A stretch of 64,000 bases of DNA from Aerococcus viridans (GCF_001543285.1 NZ_CP014164.1:1798001-1862000), one strand, 5' to 3'. Counted from the stretch's first letter, positions 17,881-27,627 are shown. Notes: generated from the letters alone by a model not told the origin. Numbers and translations: made by a program.

Positions 17881-18202
17881 TAGTAGCGATAAAAGTTTGT
17901 GCACAGTGTTTACAATAAAAGCGTTGCTTCTGTAATTTAAGTAAAACAGGATTAGTAGCTGTGTTCGGTAATCGAATGATAGCTGGTTTAAAGCCATGTT
18001 TGATGGTATCTTGATTACCAGTATTCTTTACACCACAGTGCATACAAGCCTTAGGCTTGTATGTAAGAACCCCATGTAAAACAAAATGATTTATTTCATG
18101 ATACTTTTCAAGTGGCAACAGATGCATAGATTTTGGTATTGTAATATCAATATTATTGTCGTAAATACCGCAAAGTTGTTTTATAATAGATGTATGGGAC
18201 AT
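17876..18202 (-). pseudogene. ISL3-family transposase, N-terminal fragment
   Basis: About 108 residues starting MSHTSIIKQLCGI, with the ISL3 N-terminal zinc finger (CMHCGV, then FYCKHC) and a final QTFIAT that normally leads into the helix-turn-helix. The gene ends at the junction with the IS3 remnant near 17,880. AAAGAAGGAAAAATC precedes the ATG. The element's left terminal repeat is at 18,309-18,331 (GGTTCTATAATAAATAG). Confidence 0.85.
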
Positions 18203-18360
18203 GATTTTTCCTTCTTTCTGTATTCGTAGTGGTTTACATGCATTAAGGATATCATGTCCTTTTTGCGTACACAAAAATAGTGTCAATGAGATTCAACATG
18301 AAATCTCACCAACACTATTTATTATAGAACCAAAAATGTGAGGTCCGTCTTATCAACTAC

Positions 18361-18506
18361 TCTCTGTTAAAACAGAGAGTTTGTCCTAAACATGGTGGTT
18401 GTACAAACGATATAATATCTCCAACCGTTTAAAGACACTAAGGGATGGTTGACTGGCACCCCATCAGTAAGCGGTCTGTAGACACTTACCGAATATTGTT
18501 TTACGT
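18361..18506 (-). ncRNA. Probable omega RNA (TnpB guide RNA scaffold)
   Basis: The region directly after tnpB up to the right-end hairpin is where TnpB guide RNAs are encoded in IS200/IS605 elements (family knowledge). It contains several short stems, including GACCGCTTACTGATGG and the CTCTCTG/CAGAGAG hairpin. The guide would be read from the sequence just outside the element. Confidence 0.5.
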
Positions 18507-19742
18507 TTAATAATTTTGTATTGGCACAACTTTTTCAAACCGCGGGTTTTTCTCACTCGACAGATATCGGTGACCCAATTCTTGAATGTTGATAGCTGCC
18601 ACACGGTCATCATTTGATTGATACCCACAATTTTGACAAGTAAACAAGTGCTTATCTTGTTGTCTATTAGCTCTATCAATTGATTCGCATTTCGGACAAC
18701 GTTGGGACGTAAATTGTGCGGATACTTTTAAAACTTGCGAACCACTTTCTAAAGCTTTATACATTAACTTTTCTTCAAAATCGAAGAATCGCCAAGAATG
18801 GTGTTCATACCGTGCATCTTGCTTACGGTGGTGAGTCGTGTTAAAAGTAACGTTCGTAAGATCTTCCACCACAAACAAGGTATTGGCCCCGTATCGGTCA
18901 ACGAGTGTCTTTGATAATTGATGGTTCACATCATTCATCCAGCGGTTCTCTCGTCTTTCAATTGTTTTAAGGCGTCTACGAATTGATTTGGTGTTCTTCG
19001 CTTGTAAGGACTGGCGCAATTCCTTAAAACGCCGTCTTTTCTTCATCAAGCTTTTACCCGAATAGAAGGTAGTATGAGCTGTATCATCCGCAATAGTTAG
19101 TATCTGTCTTAAACCACGGTCAATGCCTTCAATACGTTGAATATTCGTTTCATCTGAGCTGTCTATCTCTTTACTTGCGGACACGTGTAAGAACCACTTA
19201 CCCTTACGACAGCGTAATTCAGCTTGACCGAACTTGTAAGCATTCTGGCTAAATTGTTGAAGATAAGCGATATGTTGCTTATCACAAGACACTTTAATTC
19301 GTCCTTGATTGGTCGTCAGTGAATAGGTATTGTTTTGGTGATAAGCGTAGTTACGATTACGTACGAACACAGCGACTGGTTGCTTAAACCCTAGGGGTTT
19401 CGTTAAATGGTAAAGGTCTTTATATAGGGTATGATATTTACCTGTATGGATATCTTTATAACGCTTAGGTTTTTGTATAAACTGTGTTTTCACGGTCTTA
19501 TATCTCGCGATTACCGTACGCATCACGGACTGGGCCATTTGAGATTGCAGCCCAAAATCCTGACGTATCTGATGATACAAGGCGTTGTGCAAAGTCGTTT
19601 GACCTAATTCAAAGTCATGGTCAAAGATATATGTCGAAACAAAATTACAAGCGTTTAAAAACTGTTGTTGAGTTTCTTCGAACTTTTCAATATCACTAGC
19701 ACTTGGGTATAATTGCACTTTAATCGTTTTCGTTAACTGCAT
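18507..19742 (-). CDS. tnpB: TnpB RNA-guided endonuclease (IS1341-type)
   Basis: A 411-residue TnpB, the transposon-encoded ancestor of Cas12. The RuvC residues are all visible: Asp in EGIDRGLRQI (near 209), Glu in FVVEDLTN (near 294) and Asp in SNDDRVAAINI (near 379). The zinc finger CPKC...CQNC lies between the last two. An N-terminal OB/REC region with KTIKVQLYPS is typical. All catalytic residues are intact, so it may be active. In the family it cuts DNA next to a short TAM, directed by omega RNA, and so keeps the element in place. Confidence 0.9.
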   Translation of the reverse strand: MQLTKTIKVQLYPSASDIEKFEETQQQFLNACNFVSTYIFDHDFELGQTTLHNALYHQIRQDFGLQSQMAQSVMRTVIARYKTVKTQFIQKPKRYKDIHTGKYHTLYKDLYHLTKPLGFKQPVAVFVRNRNYAYHQNNTYSLTTNQGRIKVSCDKQHIAYLQQFSQNAYKFGQAELRCRKGKWFLHVSASKEIDSSDETNIQRIEGIDRGLRQILTIADDTAHTTFYSGKSLMKKRRRFKELRQSLQAKNTKSIRRRLKTIERRENRWMNDVNHQLSKTLVDRYGANTLFVVEDLTNVTFNTTHHRKQDARYEHHSWRFFDFEEKLMYKALESGSQVLKVSAQFTSQRCPKCESIDRANRQQDKHLFTCQNCGYQSNDDRVAAINIQELGHRYLSSEKNPRFEKVVPIQNY

Positions 19743-19819
19743 CTTATCCGCTCTTTTCTCTTAAATACATTATACTAGCTATTTAGAGGAAACATAAACG
19801 ATAACCTAGTAAAATCAAC

Positions 19820-19886
19820 AAAAAGAGCTGTCTATTTCGCTAATTCCTCCTAGGTATCAATACCTAGGAGGAATTAGCTGACAGCT
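19820..19886 (-). terminator. Terminator of the copY-copA-copZ operon
   Basis: A perfect 19-bp stem (GCTAATTCCTCCTAGGTAT, 2-base centre, then its complement; 19839-19857 and 19860-19878). AGCTGTC/GACAGCT extends it outward, with CTTTTTG after it on the minus strand. It lies 47 bases past the copZ stop. The 2-base loop is unusually tight. Confidence 0.85.
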
Positions 19887-19932
19887 TGTAAATGAATATA
19901 CGTGTGACATTCGCACTAATTATAGTTCGTTT

Positions 19933-20139
19933 CTATTTCACTAACGAATATTTCGTATCGGCTAGCGCAGCGACAAATCTATTTTCTAAGATTTCGGATT
20001 GGCTTTCGATCGTGGCTTTTTTATTAGCCAAATCGATTTTTACAGATTCTACTCCCTCAATTTCCGCAAATCTTTCTTGCACCGTGTTCGCACAACCTTC
20101 ACATTTCATACCTTCAATCAATACTTCTTTTTTCATCAT
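19933..20139 (-). CDS. copZ: CopZ copper chaperone (copy 2)
   Basis: A 68-residue HMA domain with GMKCEGCANTV, in which CxxC is Cys-Glu-Gly-Cys. Delivers Cu(I) within the cell. It is the last gene of the copY operon, 73 bases after the HMA-like 90-aa gene, with AAAGGAGAATG as ribosome-binding site. Confidence 0.92.
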   Translation of the reverse strand: MMKKEVLIEGMKCEGCANTVQERFAEIEGVESVKIDLANKKATIESQSEILENRFVAALADTKYSLVK

Positions 20140-20212
20140 TCATTCTCCTTTTTCTTTTAATTTTTTTATCTTCTTCAAATCGAAGAAGGTCAAAAATAAA
20201 TCCAATAAACAA

Positions 20213-20485
20213 TTAACCGGCCGGAAAGTCAAAGTGGATTTCTCTACAACAGTGACAGTGAGCCGCTTCAATGATTCCCTTTAATAACAGAGGCACGTCC
20301 ATCAGCGAAGAAAGGAAACTTTTTCGCGTGACATTCTTACTTATATGGACGAAAATCATTTTTTTGTGTATTCCGCTAAATATTTTTTCAACGGTCGATT
20401 TGGCCATAAGCTCCTCTTCTATTGCTTCGGCGCACTTAACACAACCAATCCCTTCAATAATCAACCTAGGTCTCATCTTTGTCAT
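20213..20485 (-). CDS. HMA-like metal-binding protein with Cys/His tail, 90 aa
   Basis: The N-terminal 65 residues fit a degenerate heavy-metal-associated domain: LIIEGIGCVKCAEAIEEEL holds a Cys-Val-Lys-Cys pair at about residues 15-18. The C-terminus adds a second Cys/His cluster, AAHCHCCREIHFDF, which ordinary CopZ proteins lack. It starts 15 bases after the copA stop with AAAGGATG as ribosome-binding site, so it is cotranscribed with copA and copZ. It probably binds copper or passes it to a partner; the role is inferred from domain and operon position. Confidence 0.75.
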   Translation of the reverse strand: MTKMRPRLIIEGIGCVKCAEAIEEELMAKSTVEKIFSGIHKKMIFVHISKNVTRKSFLSSLMDVPLLLKGIIEAAHCHCCREIHFDFPAG

Positions 20486-20500
20486 CCTTTAACAGTTGTT

Positions 20501-22969
20501 TCACTTAACAGCCGAAGGTTTAAATCGTTTCAAGCGTAAGGCGTTTAGTAACACAGACACCGAACTGAAACTCATTGCGGCTGCCGCAAACATTGGACTC
20601 ATCAATGGTCCGCCGAAAATATACAAGAGACCCATCGCAACTGGAATACCCACAATATTGTAAGCAAAAGCCCAGAACAAGTTTTGTTTAATGTTTCGTA
20701 GCGTTGCATGACTTAAATCAATCGCAGTCAATACAGCGGTTAAATCATTACGCATAAGGACAATATCAGCCGATTCAATCGCCACGTCTGTACCTGATCC
20801 AACTGCAATACCGATATCTGCTTGAGCTAATGCGGGTGCATCGTTAATGCCGTCTCCAACCATCGCTACCTTCTTGCCTGCCTCTTGTAGTTTTTTGACT
20901 TCCTCTGCTTTATCTTCAGGTAATACTTCACTTAATACACTGTCTATACCCACTTGCTTAGCAATCGCTTTGGCTGTACGTTTGTTATCTCCAGTAATCA
21001 TGATTACTTCAACACCGCGTCTTCTAAGTTCTTTAACAGCCTTCATACTATTTTCCTTGAGTGTGTCAGCTACTGCGATAATTCCAGCTAGTTCTCCATC
21101 AACAGAGAGATACATCGGTGTTTTTCCTTCGTCTGCTAAACGATCGGATTCTTTTTCCACACTTGATAAATCAATCTTTTGCTCTAGCATCAGTTTACGG
21201 TTTCCAATGTACATATCTTTGCCCTCAATTTCAACTCGAATCCCGTGTCCTGGAATCGCTTCAAAATGATCTGGTTTAGCTAATGTCATGTTCTCTTCTT
21301 TTGATTTCTGTACGATGGCTTCACCTAATGGGTGTTCAGAACCTGTTTCACCGGAAGCTGCATAATATAAAAGATTTTCTTTAGTAATAAGAGGAGTTAC
21401 CAAAATATCTGTCACGATAGGTTTACCTTCTGTCAGTGTCCCTGTTTTATCAAATACAATCGTGTCTAAATTATGAGTGGTTTCTAACGCCTCACCACTT
21501 TTTATCAAGACACCATGTTCTGCCCCTTTTCCGGTTCCAACCATAATACCTGTTGGAGTCGCCAAACCTAAGGCACATGGACAAGCAATGACAAGGGTTG
21601 TTATGATAACGGATAAAACAAATATTCCAGATTGACCTGCAATTAACCAAGCAAACCCTGCTAAAACGGCTAATGCTATAACAATCGGTACGAAGTATCC
21701 GGTAATGATATCGGCCATTCGAGCAATGGGTGCTTTAGACCCTTGAGCATCTTCTACTAATTTTATGATTTGAGATAGAGTTGTGTCACTTCCCACTCGA
21801 GTCGCTCGGTAATCAATGGAACCATTTTTATTGATACTAGCCCCAATAACCTCGTCTCCACTTTCCTTTTCCACGGGGATACTTTCTCCTGTCAGCATTG
21901 ATTCATCGACTGAAGTGCGTCCCTCAACAACAACACCATCTACAGGCATACTTTCTCCCGGACGAACTCGAATAACATCTCCTAAAGCAACTTCGTCCAC
22001 AGTAATCTCTTGTTCCACACCATTACGTATTACTCGAGCTGTTTTAGGAGCCAAGTTAATTAATTTTTCAATAGCTGAGGACATTTGCCCCTTTGAGCGG
22101 TCTTCTAAAAATAGCCCTAATGTATGGAGCGCCAAGATAACTCCAGTTACTTCATAATAAAGTAAATCGGAAAAGTTGCCGTAACCCAGGCCTGTCCCGA
22201 TTGTCGCAGCAAGGCTGTAAACAAATGCAGCCGCCGTACCAAGCGCAATCAGGGAATCCATATTTGGGTGACCTTTAAATAAACTTTTAAATCCCTTCTG
22301 GAAATATTCCCAGCTTACTACCATTATCGGCAAAGTCAGAATAAGTTGTAAAAGAGAAAAATTAAATGCATTTATCATTGGGTCAACGATATTTGGTAGA
22401 GGCATACCGACCATATGACCCATGGATATAATTAATAAAGGGATTGTAAGTATAATGGATATCCAAAAACGATTAAAAAGTTGCTTCAATCTTTTTTCTT
22501 TTTTCTCACGCTTCTCTGCTCGTGAATTATCTTGAGTATCCGTAGTCTCTAATACGGCTGCATAACCACTATTGGATACAGCACCAGTCACATCAGATAC
22601 TGAAATTGCCGACGGGTTATAGGAAACTTGCATTTTTTCTGTCGCTAAATTGACGGAAGCTTTATCTACGCCCGACAACTTTCCGACGGCTTTTTCAATT
22701 GTCTGTGCACAGGATGCACAGGTCATCCCTTCAATTGCAAAGGTTTGCGTCGTTCCTTCTTGGGCAATCAGTTCATACCCTGAATTATCCACTGCTTTTT
22801 GTAGATTTTCTACCGAAAAAGTTGCTTCATCGTACTCTATACTTAACTTCTCTGTTGCTAGGTTTACGGAAGCCTGTGTGACCCCACGAACCTTTTTTGC
22901 TGCTTTTTCTACTGTCTGTGCACAAGACGCACAGGTCATACCTTCTATGGCAAATGATTTATTCTCCAA
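20501..22969 (-). CDS. copA: CopA copper-exporting P1B-1 ATPase
   Basis: An 822-residue Cu(I) exporter. Two N-terminal HMA domains each carry GMTCASC (Cys at 13/16 and 84/87). The membrane site is CPC in [13 protein letters not shown] (near 463), with phosphorylation at DKTGTL (near 506), ITGDN and GDGINDAP later. Length and domain order are standard. It starts 13 bases after the copY stop, with GGAGCGAAAAAATT in front. Induced with copY by copper. It pumps cytosolic Cu(I) out across the membrane at the cost of ATP. Confidence 0.96.
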   Translation of the reverse strand: MENKSFAIEGMTCASCAQTVEKAAKKVRGVTQASVNLATEKLSIEYDEATFSVENLQKAVDNSGYELIAQEGTTQTFAIEGMTCASCAQTIEKAVGKLSGVDKASVNLATEKMQVSYNPSAISVSDVTGAVSNSGYAAVLETTDTQDNSRAEKREKKEKRLKQLFNRFWISIILTIPLLIISMGHMVGMPLPNIVDPMINAFNFSLLQLILTLPIMVVSWEYFQKGFKSLFKGHPNMDSLIALGTAAAFVYSLAATIGTGLGYGNFSDLLYYEVTGVILALHTLGLFLEDRSKGQMSSAIEKLINLAPKTARVIRNGVEQEITVDEVALGDVIRVRPGESMPVDGVVVEGRTSVDESMLTGESIPVEKESGDEVIGASINKNGSIDYRATRVGSDTTLSQIIKLVEDAQGSKAPIARMADIITGYFVPIVIALAVLAGFAWLIAGQSGIFVLSVIITTLVIACPCALGLATPTGIMVGTGKGAEHGVLIKSGEALETTHNLDTIVFDKTGTLTEGKPIVTDILVTPLITKENLLYYAASGETGSEHPLGEAIVQKSKEENMTLAKPDHFEAIPGHGIRVEIEGKDMYIGNRKLMLEQKIDLSSVEKESDRLADEGKTPMYLSVDGELAGIIAVADTLKENSMKAVKELRRRGVEVIMITGDNKRTAKAIAKQVGIDSVLSEVLPEDKAEEVKKLQEAGKKVAMVGDGINDAPALAQADIGIAVGSGTDVAIESADIVLMRNDLTAVLTAIDLSHATLRNIKQNLFWAFAYNIVGIPVAMGLLYIFGGPLMSPMFAAAAMSFSSVSVLLNALRLKRFKPSAVK

Positions 22970-22981
22970 TTTTTTCGCTCC

Positions 22982-23437
22982 TTATTCTCCATGATGATGT
23001 AAATGGCAATCGCATTGCCCTTCTGCACACTGACAATCAACTTCTTCTACTGCAAAAGCTTTTTTCATCTCTAATATTTCTTCTAGCCGTTGGATATCAT
23101 CGAAACTTAAAGTATGATCCTTAATGATACTCTCTATTACATTCCCGACATTCTTCCGACAAATACGATCGAAAATATCGTTTGTAAAACTTCTTACCGC
23201 TTCTTTCTCTTCGATATTTGCCGAATAAATATATTTTCTACCTTCTTGTTCTGTATTCAGTGCGCCTTTTTCCACGAGTCGACCTAAGAGCGTTTTGGTT
23301 GTCGCTTGTTTCCAGTCCATTTTCTCTTCCAATATAGAAATGACTTCTTTACTAGTCACTCGACCATTCGCCCAGACTACTCGCATAACTTCCCATTCAG
23401 CATCGGTTATATGAAGGTCTCCAGCTATAGTACTCAT
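22982..23437 (-). CDS. copY: CopY copper-responsive repressor
   Basis: A 151-residue BlaI/MecI-type winged-helix repressor (ITDAEWEVMRVVWANGRVTSKEV... KTLLGRLVEKGAL). The C-terminus has the CopY metal site CQCAEGQCDCH, two CxC-type pairs that hold Zn as repressor and Cu(I) on release, plus an added HLHHHGE tail. It is autoregulated by two boxes before its own gene and very probably controls the other cop-box promoters in the island. GAGGGAGAG precedes the ATG. Confidence 0.95.
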   Translation of the reverse strand: MSTIAGDLHITDAEWEVMRVVWANGRVTSKEVISILEEKMDWKQATTKTLLGRLVEKGALNTEQEGRKYIYSANIEEKEAVRSFTNDIFDRICRKNVGNVIESIIKDHTLSFDDIQRLEEILEMKKAFAVEEVDCQCAEGQCDCHLHHHGE

Positions 23438-23452
23438 ATTCTCTCCCTCTTT

Positions 23453-23513
23453 CGTTTACGCTCGTAAGCATTAATGTTAAATAGAGTTTACACTAGTAAA
23501 CGATTATTGTCAA
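23453..23513 (-). promoter_or_regulatory. copY-copA operon promoter with two CopY operators
   Basis: Minus strand: TTGACA (23508-23513), 17-base spacer, TAAACT (23485-23490). Operator 1, GTTTACTAGTGTAAAC (23486-23501), is a near-perfect palindrome over the spacer end and -10. Operator 2, GCTTACGAGCGTAAACG (23453-23469), lies in the leader about 33 bases further on. Confidence 0.88.
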
Positions 23514-23552
23514 GAGTTTATGTAAATGAATAATTTGTGATGTATTATTTTT

Positions 23553-23632
23553 CCTGAATAATTCATACTTTTCGTTGAAACATGTGCCAACTGCCTAACG
23601 GCAGCTTAAATTTACTTTTTCATTTTCACCTG
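23553..23632 (+). mobile_element. Solo end of the IS1380-family element
   Basis: Eighty bases from CCTGAATAATTCATAC to TTTTCACCTG match the left end of the full IS1380 copy at 25,723. Nothing of the transposase gene remains. Confidence 0.85.
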
Positions 23633-23769
23633 AAGGTTGGCATGAAAAAATCAAACACACTCAACTAGCCGATGCGATTCTGGATCGAATCAAGCACAAT
23701 TCTCACCAAATCATAGTTGATGGTGAAGTATCCATGCGAGAGCGTCACGGTTTGGAGGGCATGAAATGA
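23633..23769 (+). pseudogene. IS21-family istB, C-terminal remnant
   Basis: The frame reads WHEKIKHTQLADAILDRIKHNSHQIIV...SMRERHG, the conserved C-terminus of the IS21 helper ATPase IstB, to the stop at 23,767-23,769. Everything upstream has been replaced by the IS1380 end. Confidence 0.8.
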
Positions 23770-23775
23770 TTCCGA

Positions 23776-23958
23776 TTGAAGTTGAAACTCGTATCGCTCT
23801 TTTTTTATTTTCGACGATACCTTCCAGAAGATATCGATTTAAATCTATCCTCGTTACTCCTACCTTATTACTTAGAGGACGAAAAGCAGCCTTCGGCTGA
23901 TGAAATGGTTAATTTAGCCACTAAGTTCCTTGAACAAGCTATGAAGGAATACGAATAA
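23776..23958 (+). CDS. Short reading frame between istB remnant and IS21 end
   Basis: Sixty codons; the last 40 (LLLPYYLEDEKQPSADEMVNLATKFLEQAMKEYE) look protein-like and helical. It may be the tail of a lost gene or a passenger of the IS21 element. I do not recognise it. A terminator follows at 23,983. Confidence 0.3.
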   Translation: MKLKLVSLFFYFRRYLPEDIDLNLSSLLLPYYLEDEKQPSADEMVNLATKFLEQAMKEYE

Positions 23959-23982
23959 TCTATTAATTTATTTTAAGATGAA

Positions 23983-24010
23983 AAACAGAGCTCATATTGG
24001 GCTCTGTTTT
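23983..24010 (+). terminator. Terminator hairpin
   Basis: AAACAGAGC...GCTCTGTTTT. Confidence 0.7.
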
Positions 24011-24042
24011 GATTAATTTCTTATTCTCTTCAATCAATTAGC

Positions 24043-24108
24043 GGAATGGACGACAACTTTCGCATTCAGTGGACGACTATTCCGCATTTACTGGACGAAA
24101 CTAGTCGC
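24043..24108. repeat. IS21-type end with repeated transposase-binding units
   Basis: Three diverged direct units of about 22 bases, each containing the core TGGACGA (GGAATGGACGACAACTTT, CGCATTCAGTGGACGACTATTC, CGCATTTACTGGACGAAACT). Multiple terminal repeats of this sort are characteristic of IS21-family ends. Confidence 0.6.
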
Positions 24109-24110
24109 CG

Positions 24111-24592
24111 TACTCACTTATTTTTTATTATACCACCGATACTATTCGTCAGAATATCCTCAGATTCATTGAGCTCGATAATAATCGGTGTCGTATTCAT
24201 AGTTCCCTAGGACATAATAATTCCGTTGAGTTGGAGCGGTATCATGCATCATCAAGCCAGTGTGTCCATGATATTTTCCTTTTTGCAACTCAAAATAGTA
24301 TGTGCTGTGGATCTAGTTTCTTTTTACTTCGGTGAACGGTTAATTTTGTTTGCCAGCATGTAATAACGTGTCCCCTTATACGACCTCGATCACTACTGAC
24401 ACCAGCACCCGGTTTTTGATCTCTTTATAAAGACTTTTGTCCTTAGTATCAATGAACGTGATAAATCGCTCAAAGTGCTGGAATCTAAGGATTTCTAGGT
24501 ATCGTCCCGACGTATCGAAACCACGCACTCTATGTGTGTTGTAGCTTAGCTATCGATGCAAAATAATATGTGAAGTGGGAAGTTTAAAGGTT
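24111..24592. other. Decayed region, no intact gene
   Basis: No intact reading frame. On the minus strand about 24,165-24,310 there is a protein-like fragment (STYYFELQKGKYHGHTGLMM, then RNYYVLGNYEYDTDYY) ending at a stop, which I cannot assign. The rest looks like eroded coding DNA. Confidence 0.35.
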
Positions 24593-25486
24593 TCATCTAT
24601 TTTTTCTTGAGTCTCCCCAGAAGAAGAGTGCCACAGTTCCTGGACCGGTATGTGAACCTATTGTAGTTCCAACATTATTTATTTCAACCTTGTTCTTCAA
24701 GTTGGGAAATGATTCCTCGATTAATCTCGCGACTTCTTGAGCTTCAGTATTAAAAGCAGAATGAGATATATAACATTTATCAGAATATTCAAGATCTTTA
24801 ATAGCATGATTTTTCATTTTATCTACAATTAAACTAATTACACGTCTCTTACCTCTTACTTTTTGTTGAGGAGTTAATTTTCCATTTTCATCCATATTTA
24901 ACAATGGACAGATTTTAAATGTTGTTCCAACAAATCCAGATGTCTTTGAGATTCTTCCTCCTTTAACATAAAAAGATAAATCAGTCGAAAAAAACCAATG
25001 ATGTAGATTCAGTTTGTTATTTTCTACCCAGTCATACAACTGTTCAAGTGTGTATCCGTCGTCCCTTAGATCTGCCAGTTTATCCATCAATAAACCATAA
25101 CCAGACGATGCCGCAAGAGAGTCAACGATGTATATTTTTCGATCCGGATATTCCGCTTCCAATAGTTGCTTTGCTGCACACGCTGAATTATATACTCCAG
25201 ATAATCCTGAAGACAGTGATACGTGTAAAATATCCTTCCCTTCTTTCAGAAACGAAGAAAAGTAATCTACAAACTCTCCTACATTTACTTGTGATGTTTT
25301 CGTCTCAGCCCCATTACTCATTGCTTTATAAAAATCGTCATATGAAATCGACTTACCAAGATCATCTTTATATTCTTTTCCATCTACCATAAAATGAAAA
25401 CAAACATAATTTATACCACGACTGTTGAAGTGCTTTTCTGTTAAGTCTGCAGTCGAACAAGAACTTAAAATAAATTCTGACATCAT
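24593..25486 (-). CDS. DegV family fatty-acid-binding protein
   Basis: A 297-residue DegV protein. The N-terminal domain has the SSCSTADLT loop and HVSLSSGLSGVYNSA, whose serines hold the carboxylate of a bound fatty acid. The C-terminal domain ends with IGSHTGPGTVALFF, the typical closing motif. Such proteins bind fatty acids for FakA-type kinases (family knowledge). GAGGTAAG precedes the ATG pair at 25,486/25,483. A TetR remnant lies upstream, as is common for degV genes in this order. Confidence 0.9.
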   Translation of the reverse strand: MMSEFILSSCSTADLTEKHFNSRGINYVCFHFMVDGKEYKDDLGKSISYDDFYKAMSNGAETKTSQVNVGEFVDYFSSFLKEGKDILHVSLSSGLSGVYNSACAAKQLLEAEYPDRKIYIVDSLAASSGYGLLMDKLADLRDDGYTLEQLYDWVENNKLNLHHWFFSTDLSFYVKGGRISKTSGFVGTTFKICPLLNMDENGKLTPQQKVRGKRRVISLIVDKMKNHAIKDLEYSDKCYISHSAFNTEAQEVARLIEESFPNLKNKVEINNVGTTIGSHTGPGTVALFFWGDSRKNR

Positions 25487-25509
25487 CTTACCTCTTTTCT
25501 CTTCTCACA

Positions 25510-25719
25510 TTAGCCTTTAATGAAATAATTGAATCCATTTGCAGAAAGTTCAGAAAGTTTAACTGAAATCTCATCAATAGACACGTTCTGATTGTTTCTA
25601 AACCAAGTTTGATATACAGCTATAATCCCAGCTATTGTATAGTCAATGATCATATCTTTATCAATCTCGTCCAAATCAGCAAACATGGTTTTATTCCTCT
25701 TGATTATTTCCTTAAGTTT
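25510..25719 (-). pseudogene. TetR-type regulator, C-terminal remnant
   Basis: About 69 residues remain (TMFADLDEIDKDMIIDYTIAGIIAVYQTWF ... SANGFNYFIKG), matching the ligand-binding end of TetR regulators found beside degV genes. The DNA-binding half is cut off by the IS1380 insertion at 25,723. Confidence 0.7.
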
Positions 25720-25722
25720 TTT

Positions 25723-27401
25723 CCTGAATAATTCATACTTTTCGTTGAAACATGTGCCAACTGCCTAACGGCAGCTTAAATTTACTTTTTCATTTTCACC
25801 TGTTAAGTGATGAAAAAAGAACCCCATTCTGATATGGTAAAGGTGTCTAAACTAACCATAAGAAAGGAGTTCTCTTCATGATTAGCTTACACAAAAACCA
25901 GGTAAAATTCAATTCAAACATCATCATTTCGCATACAGGTGGTCGCTTATCGAGTGATTCGGGTTTAGTCTTAGTTAAAGAAGTAATGGATACCTTCAAG
26001 TTTTCTGATTTGGCAAAATCACTTCTGGACATTAAAGATAACCGTGCTTACTACACGCATGATAATTTAGCGATATTAGAACAGCTCATTATGCAATTGA
26101 TTGCTGGTTATTCGGCAGACTCGTCGGCTAATCTGTTACGACAGGATCCAGTCTTTCAAATGGTGTTAGGCAGAAAACAATTAGCCTCACAATCGTCAAT
26201 TTCACGGTTTCTGGATCGTTTCACCACGGAAAATGTGGGTCAATTACAATCATTAAATCAGTCACTCATTGATAAAGCGCGTTTGATTCGCAATGACACC
26301 GAGTTAATCATTGATCTCGATTCCACTCATTCAGATACCTTTGGCCATCAAGAACTAACAGATTATAATGCACATTATCAAACCTACGGTTACCACCCAT
26401 TAGTTGCCTTTGACGGACTGACTGGAGATTTCTTAAAAGCTGAACTGCGTTCAGGTAATCAGTACACATCTAAAGGGGTGAAAGCCTTTATCGACCCATT
26501 GTTACACCACTACAATGAATCGATACCGAATACTGACATATTGGTTCGTGGGGACAGCGGCTTCGCAACACCAGAGGTGTATGAGTCTTGTGAAGAAAAT
26601 GAAAGTCAGTATGTGATCCGATTAAAGAACAATCGGAGGTTAAGTCAATTAGCTGAGCAATCCGTTCTTTACGGGGATAACCAAAAATGGGAAGATCGGG
26701 AAGTTCAGTATTTTTCAATGCCTTATCAAGCACAATCATGGTCGAAACCCCGTCGTGTCTGTATTCGATCAATCCGTGAAGCAGGAGAACTCCTCTTTCA
26801 ACACGCATTCATTGTGACTAATCTATCCGATAATGTCTCACCTGAAGTCATATTCTCTCTTTACGGCAAGCGAGGGACAATGGAGAATTTCATCAAAGAA
26901 GCGAAAGGTGGCTTTTATTTCGATAAAACAGATAGTCCACGCTTCTTAGAAAATTATGTCAGAATGATGATTAGTCTGCTTGCATACAACCTCATCAACT
27001 GTCTAAAGACTATCGGCTTTGATAAAAAGAACCAAGGGATGACTATTCATTCCATCCGACTAACATTCCTTAAAGTCGCTGGCAAACTTGTGCAAACAGG
27101 CAGACGAGCCTATCTAAAATTGTCGAGTTATCATGTGTATCAAACTGAATTCTATAGGGTCTTCGAGCGCCTACGGCGATCCAGTCAATGGATTTAAATC
27201 AGTCATCACGTTAATTTTTTGAATCAATCGTCTACAAGGGAGAAGTATGCCTTCAAACAAACAAGAGAATCGTAAGAAGGTTCATTTAGTTAAAATCTAC
27301 TTCGAGAACGCACTATTTTGTAGAAAAATTCCCAATTTTTCCAAGAACGATTAATTTATTCAAGAAACCAGCTTAAATTATAGAGCTATGAATTATTCAG
27401 G
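25723..27401 (+). mobile_element. IS1380-family insertion sequence, copy 1 (complete)
   Basis: The element starts CCTGAATAATTCATA and ends with its reverse complement, at least 15 bp of perfect terminal repeat, 1679 bases in all. Runs of T flank both ends (TTTTT possible 5-bp target duplication). It cut off the TetR gene. A second near-identical copy is at 49,221-50,897. Confidence 0.9.
25878..27197 (+). CDS. IS1380-family transposase (copy 1)
   Basis: A 439-residue DDE transposase. Catalytic segments visible: IIDLDSTHSDTFGHQ, LVRGDSGFATPEVYE and GTMENFIKEAKGGF. The AAGAAAGGAG ribosome-binding site lies 9 bases upstream. Intact and probably active. Confidence 0.93.
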   Translation: MISLHKNQVKFNSNIIISHTGGRLSSDSGLVLVKEVMDTFKFSDLAKSLLDIKDNRAYYTHDNLAILEQLIMQLIAGYSADSSANLLRQDPVFQMVLGRKQLASQSSISRFLDRFTTENVGQLQSLNQSLIDKARLIRNDTELIIDLDSTHSDTFGHQELTDYNAHYQTYGYHPLVAFDGLTGDFLKAELRSGNQYTSKGVKAFIDPLLHHYNESIPNTDILVRGDSGFATPEVYESCEENESQYVIRLKNNRRLSQLAEQSVLYGDNQKWEDREVQYFSMPYQAQSWSKPRRVCIRSIREAGELLFQHAFIVTNLSDNVSPEVIFSLYGKRGTMENFIKEAKGGFYFDKTDSPRFLENYVRMMISLLAYNLINCLKTIGFDKKNQGMTIHSIRLTFLKVAGKLVQTGRRAYLKLSSYHVYQTEFYRVFERLRRSSQWI

Positions 27402-27580
27402 TTTTTTATAACTTTTTAACTTTCGTTTCGATGCGACACGCCTGACGAAAATATGGATTGTGTTTTAGTTCATTAATTAGGGATTAGATCGTCGGACACT
27501 TCTCTTTTAAAAAAGCACCGAAAATAAGCTTTTTCAGAGTGTCGGCGGATAGACATCCCACTGTACGGGTTTTCTATCCC

Positions 27581-27627
27581 CCGATTTCATTTTGATTACA
27601 AATTTGAGCCTAACAGGCTCAAGGGGT
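27581..27627 (+). repeat. 47-bp hairpin repeat R1 (downstream of fba)
   Basis: CCGATTTCATTTTGATTAC...TTGAGCCTAACAGGCTCAAGGGGT. It contains a 7-bp hairpin (TTGAGCC/GGCTCAA) and matches R2 at 28,828-28,874 with three mismatches in the same orientation. The two copies flank the fba gene. Confidence 0.8.

Larger units (their letters stand above)
18333..19800 (-). mobile_element. IS200/IS605-type element carrying only tnpB
   Basis: An intact tnpB gene is followed on its 3' side by about 170 bases of non-coding sequence ending in a subterminal hairpin CTCTCTGTTTTAACAGAGAG (18,361-18,380). This is the usual right end and omega-RNA region of IS605-type elements. No tnpA is present. The right edge meets the left end of an ISL3 remnant. 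The left edge must lie between the tnpB start and the cop terminator at 19.82 kb. Boundaries are approximate. Confidence 0.7.

Noticed and set aside
20847..22157. Long plus-strand frames opposite copA
   Set aside because: Antisense shadows of copA with no ribosome-binding sites and low-complexity Ser/Thr translations; the same holds for frames opposite the other ATPases and the antiporter.
24043..24108. CRISPR-like short repeats
   Set aside because: Only three diverged, directly joined units without spacers; they fit the multiple terminal repeats of IS21-type elements.
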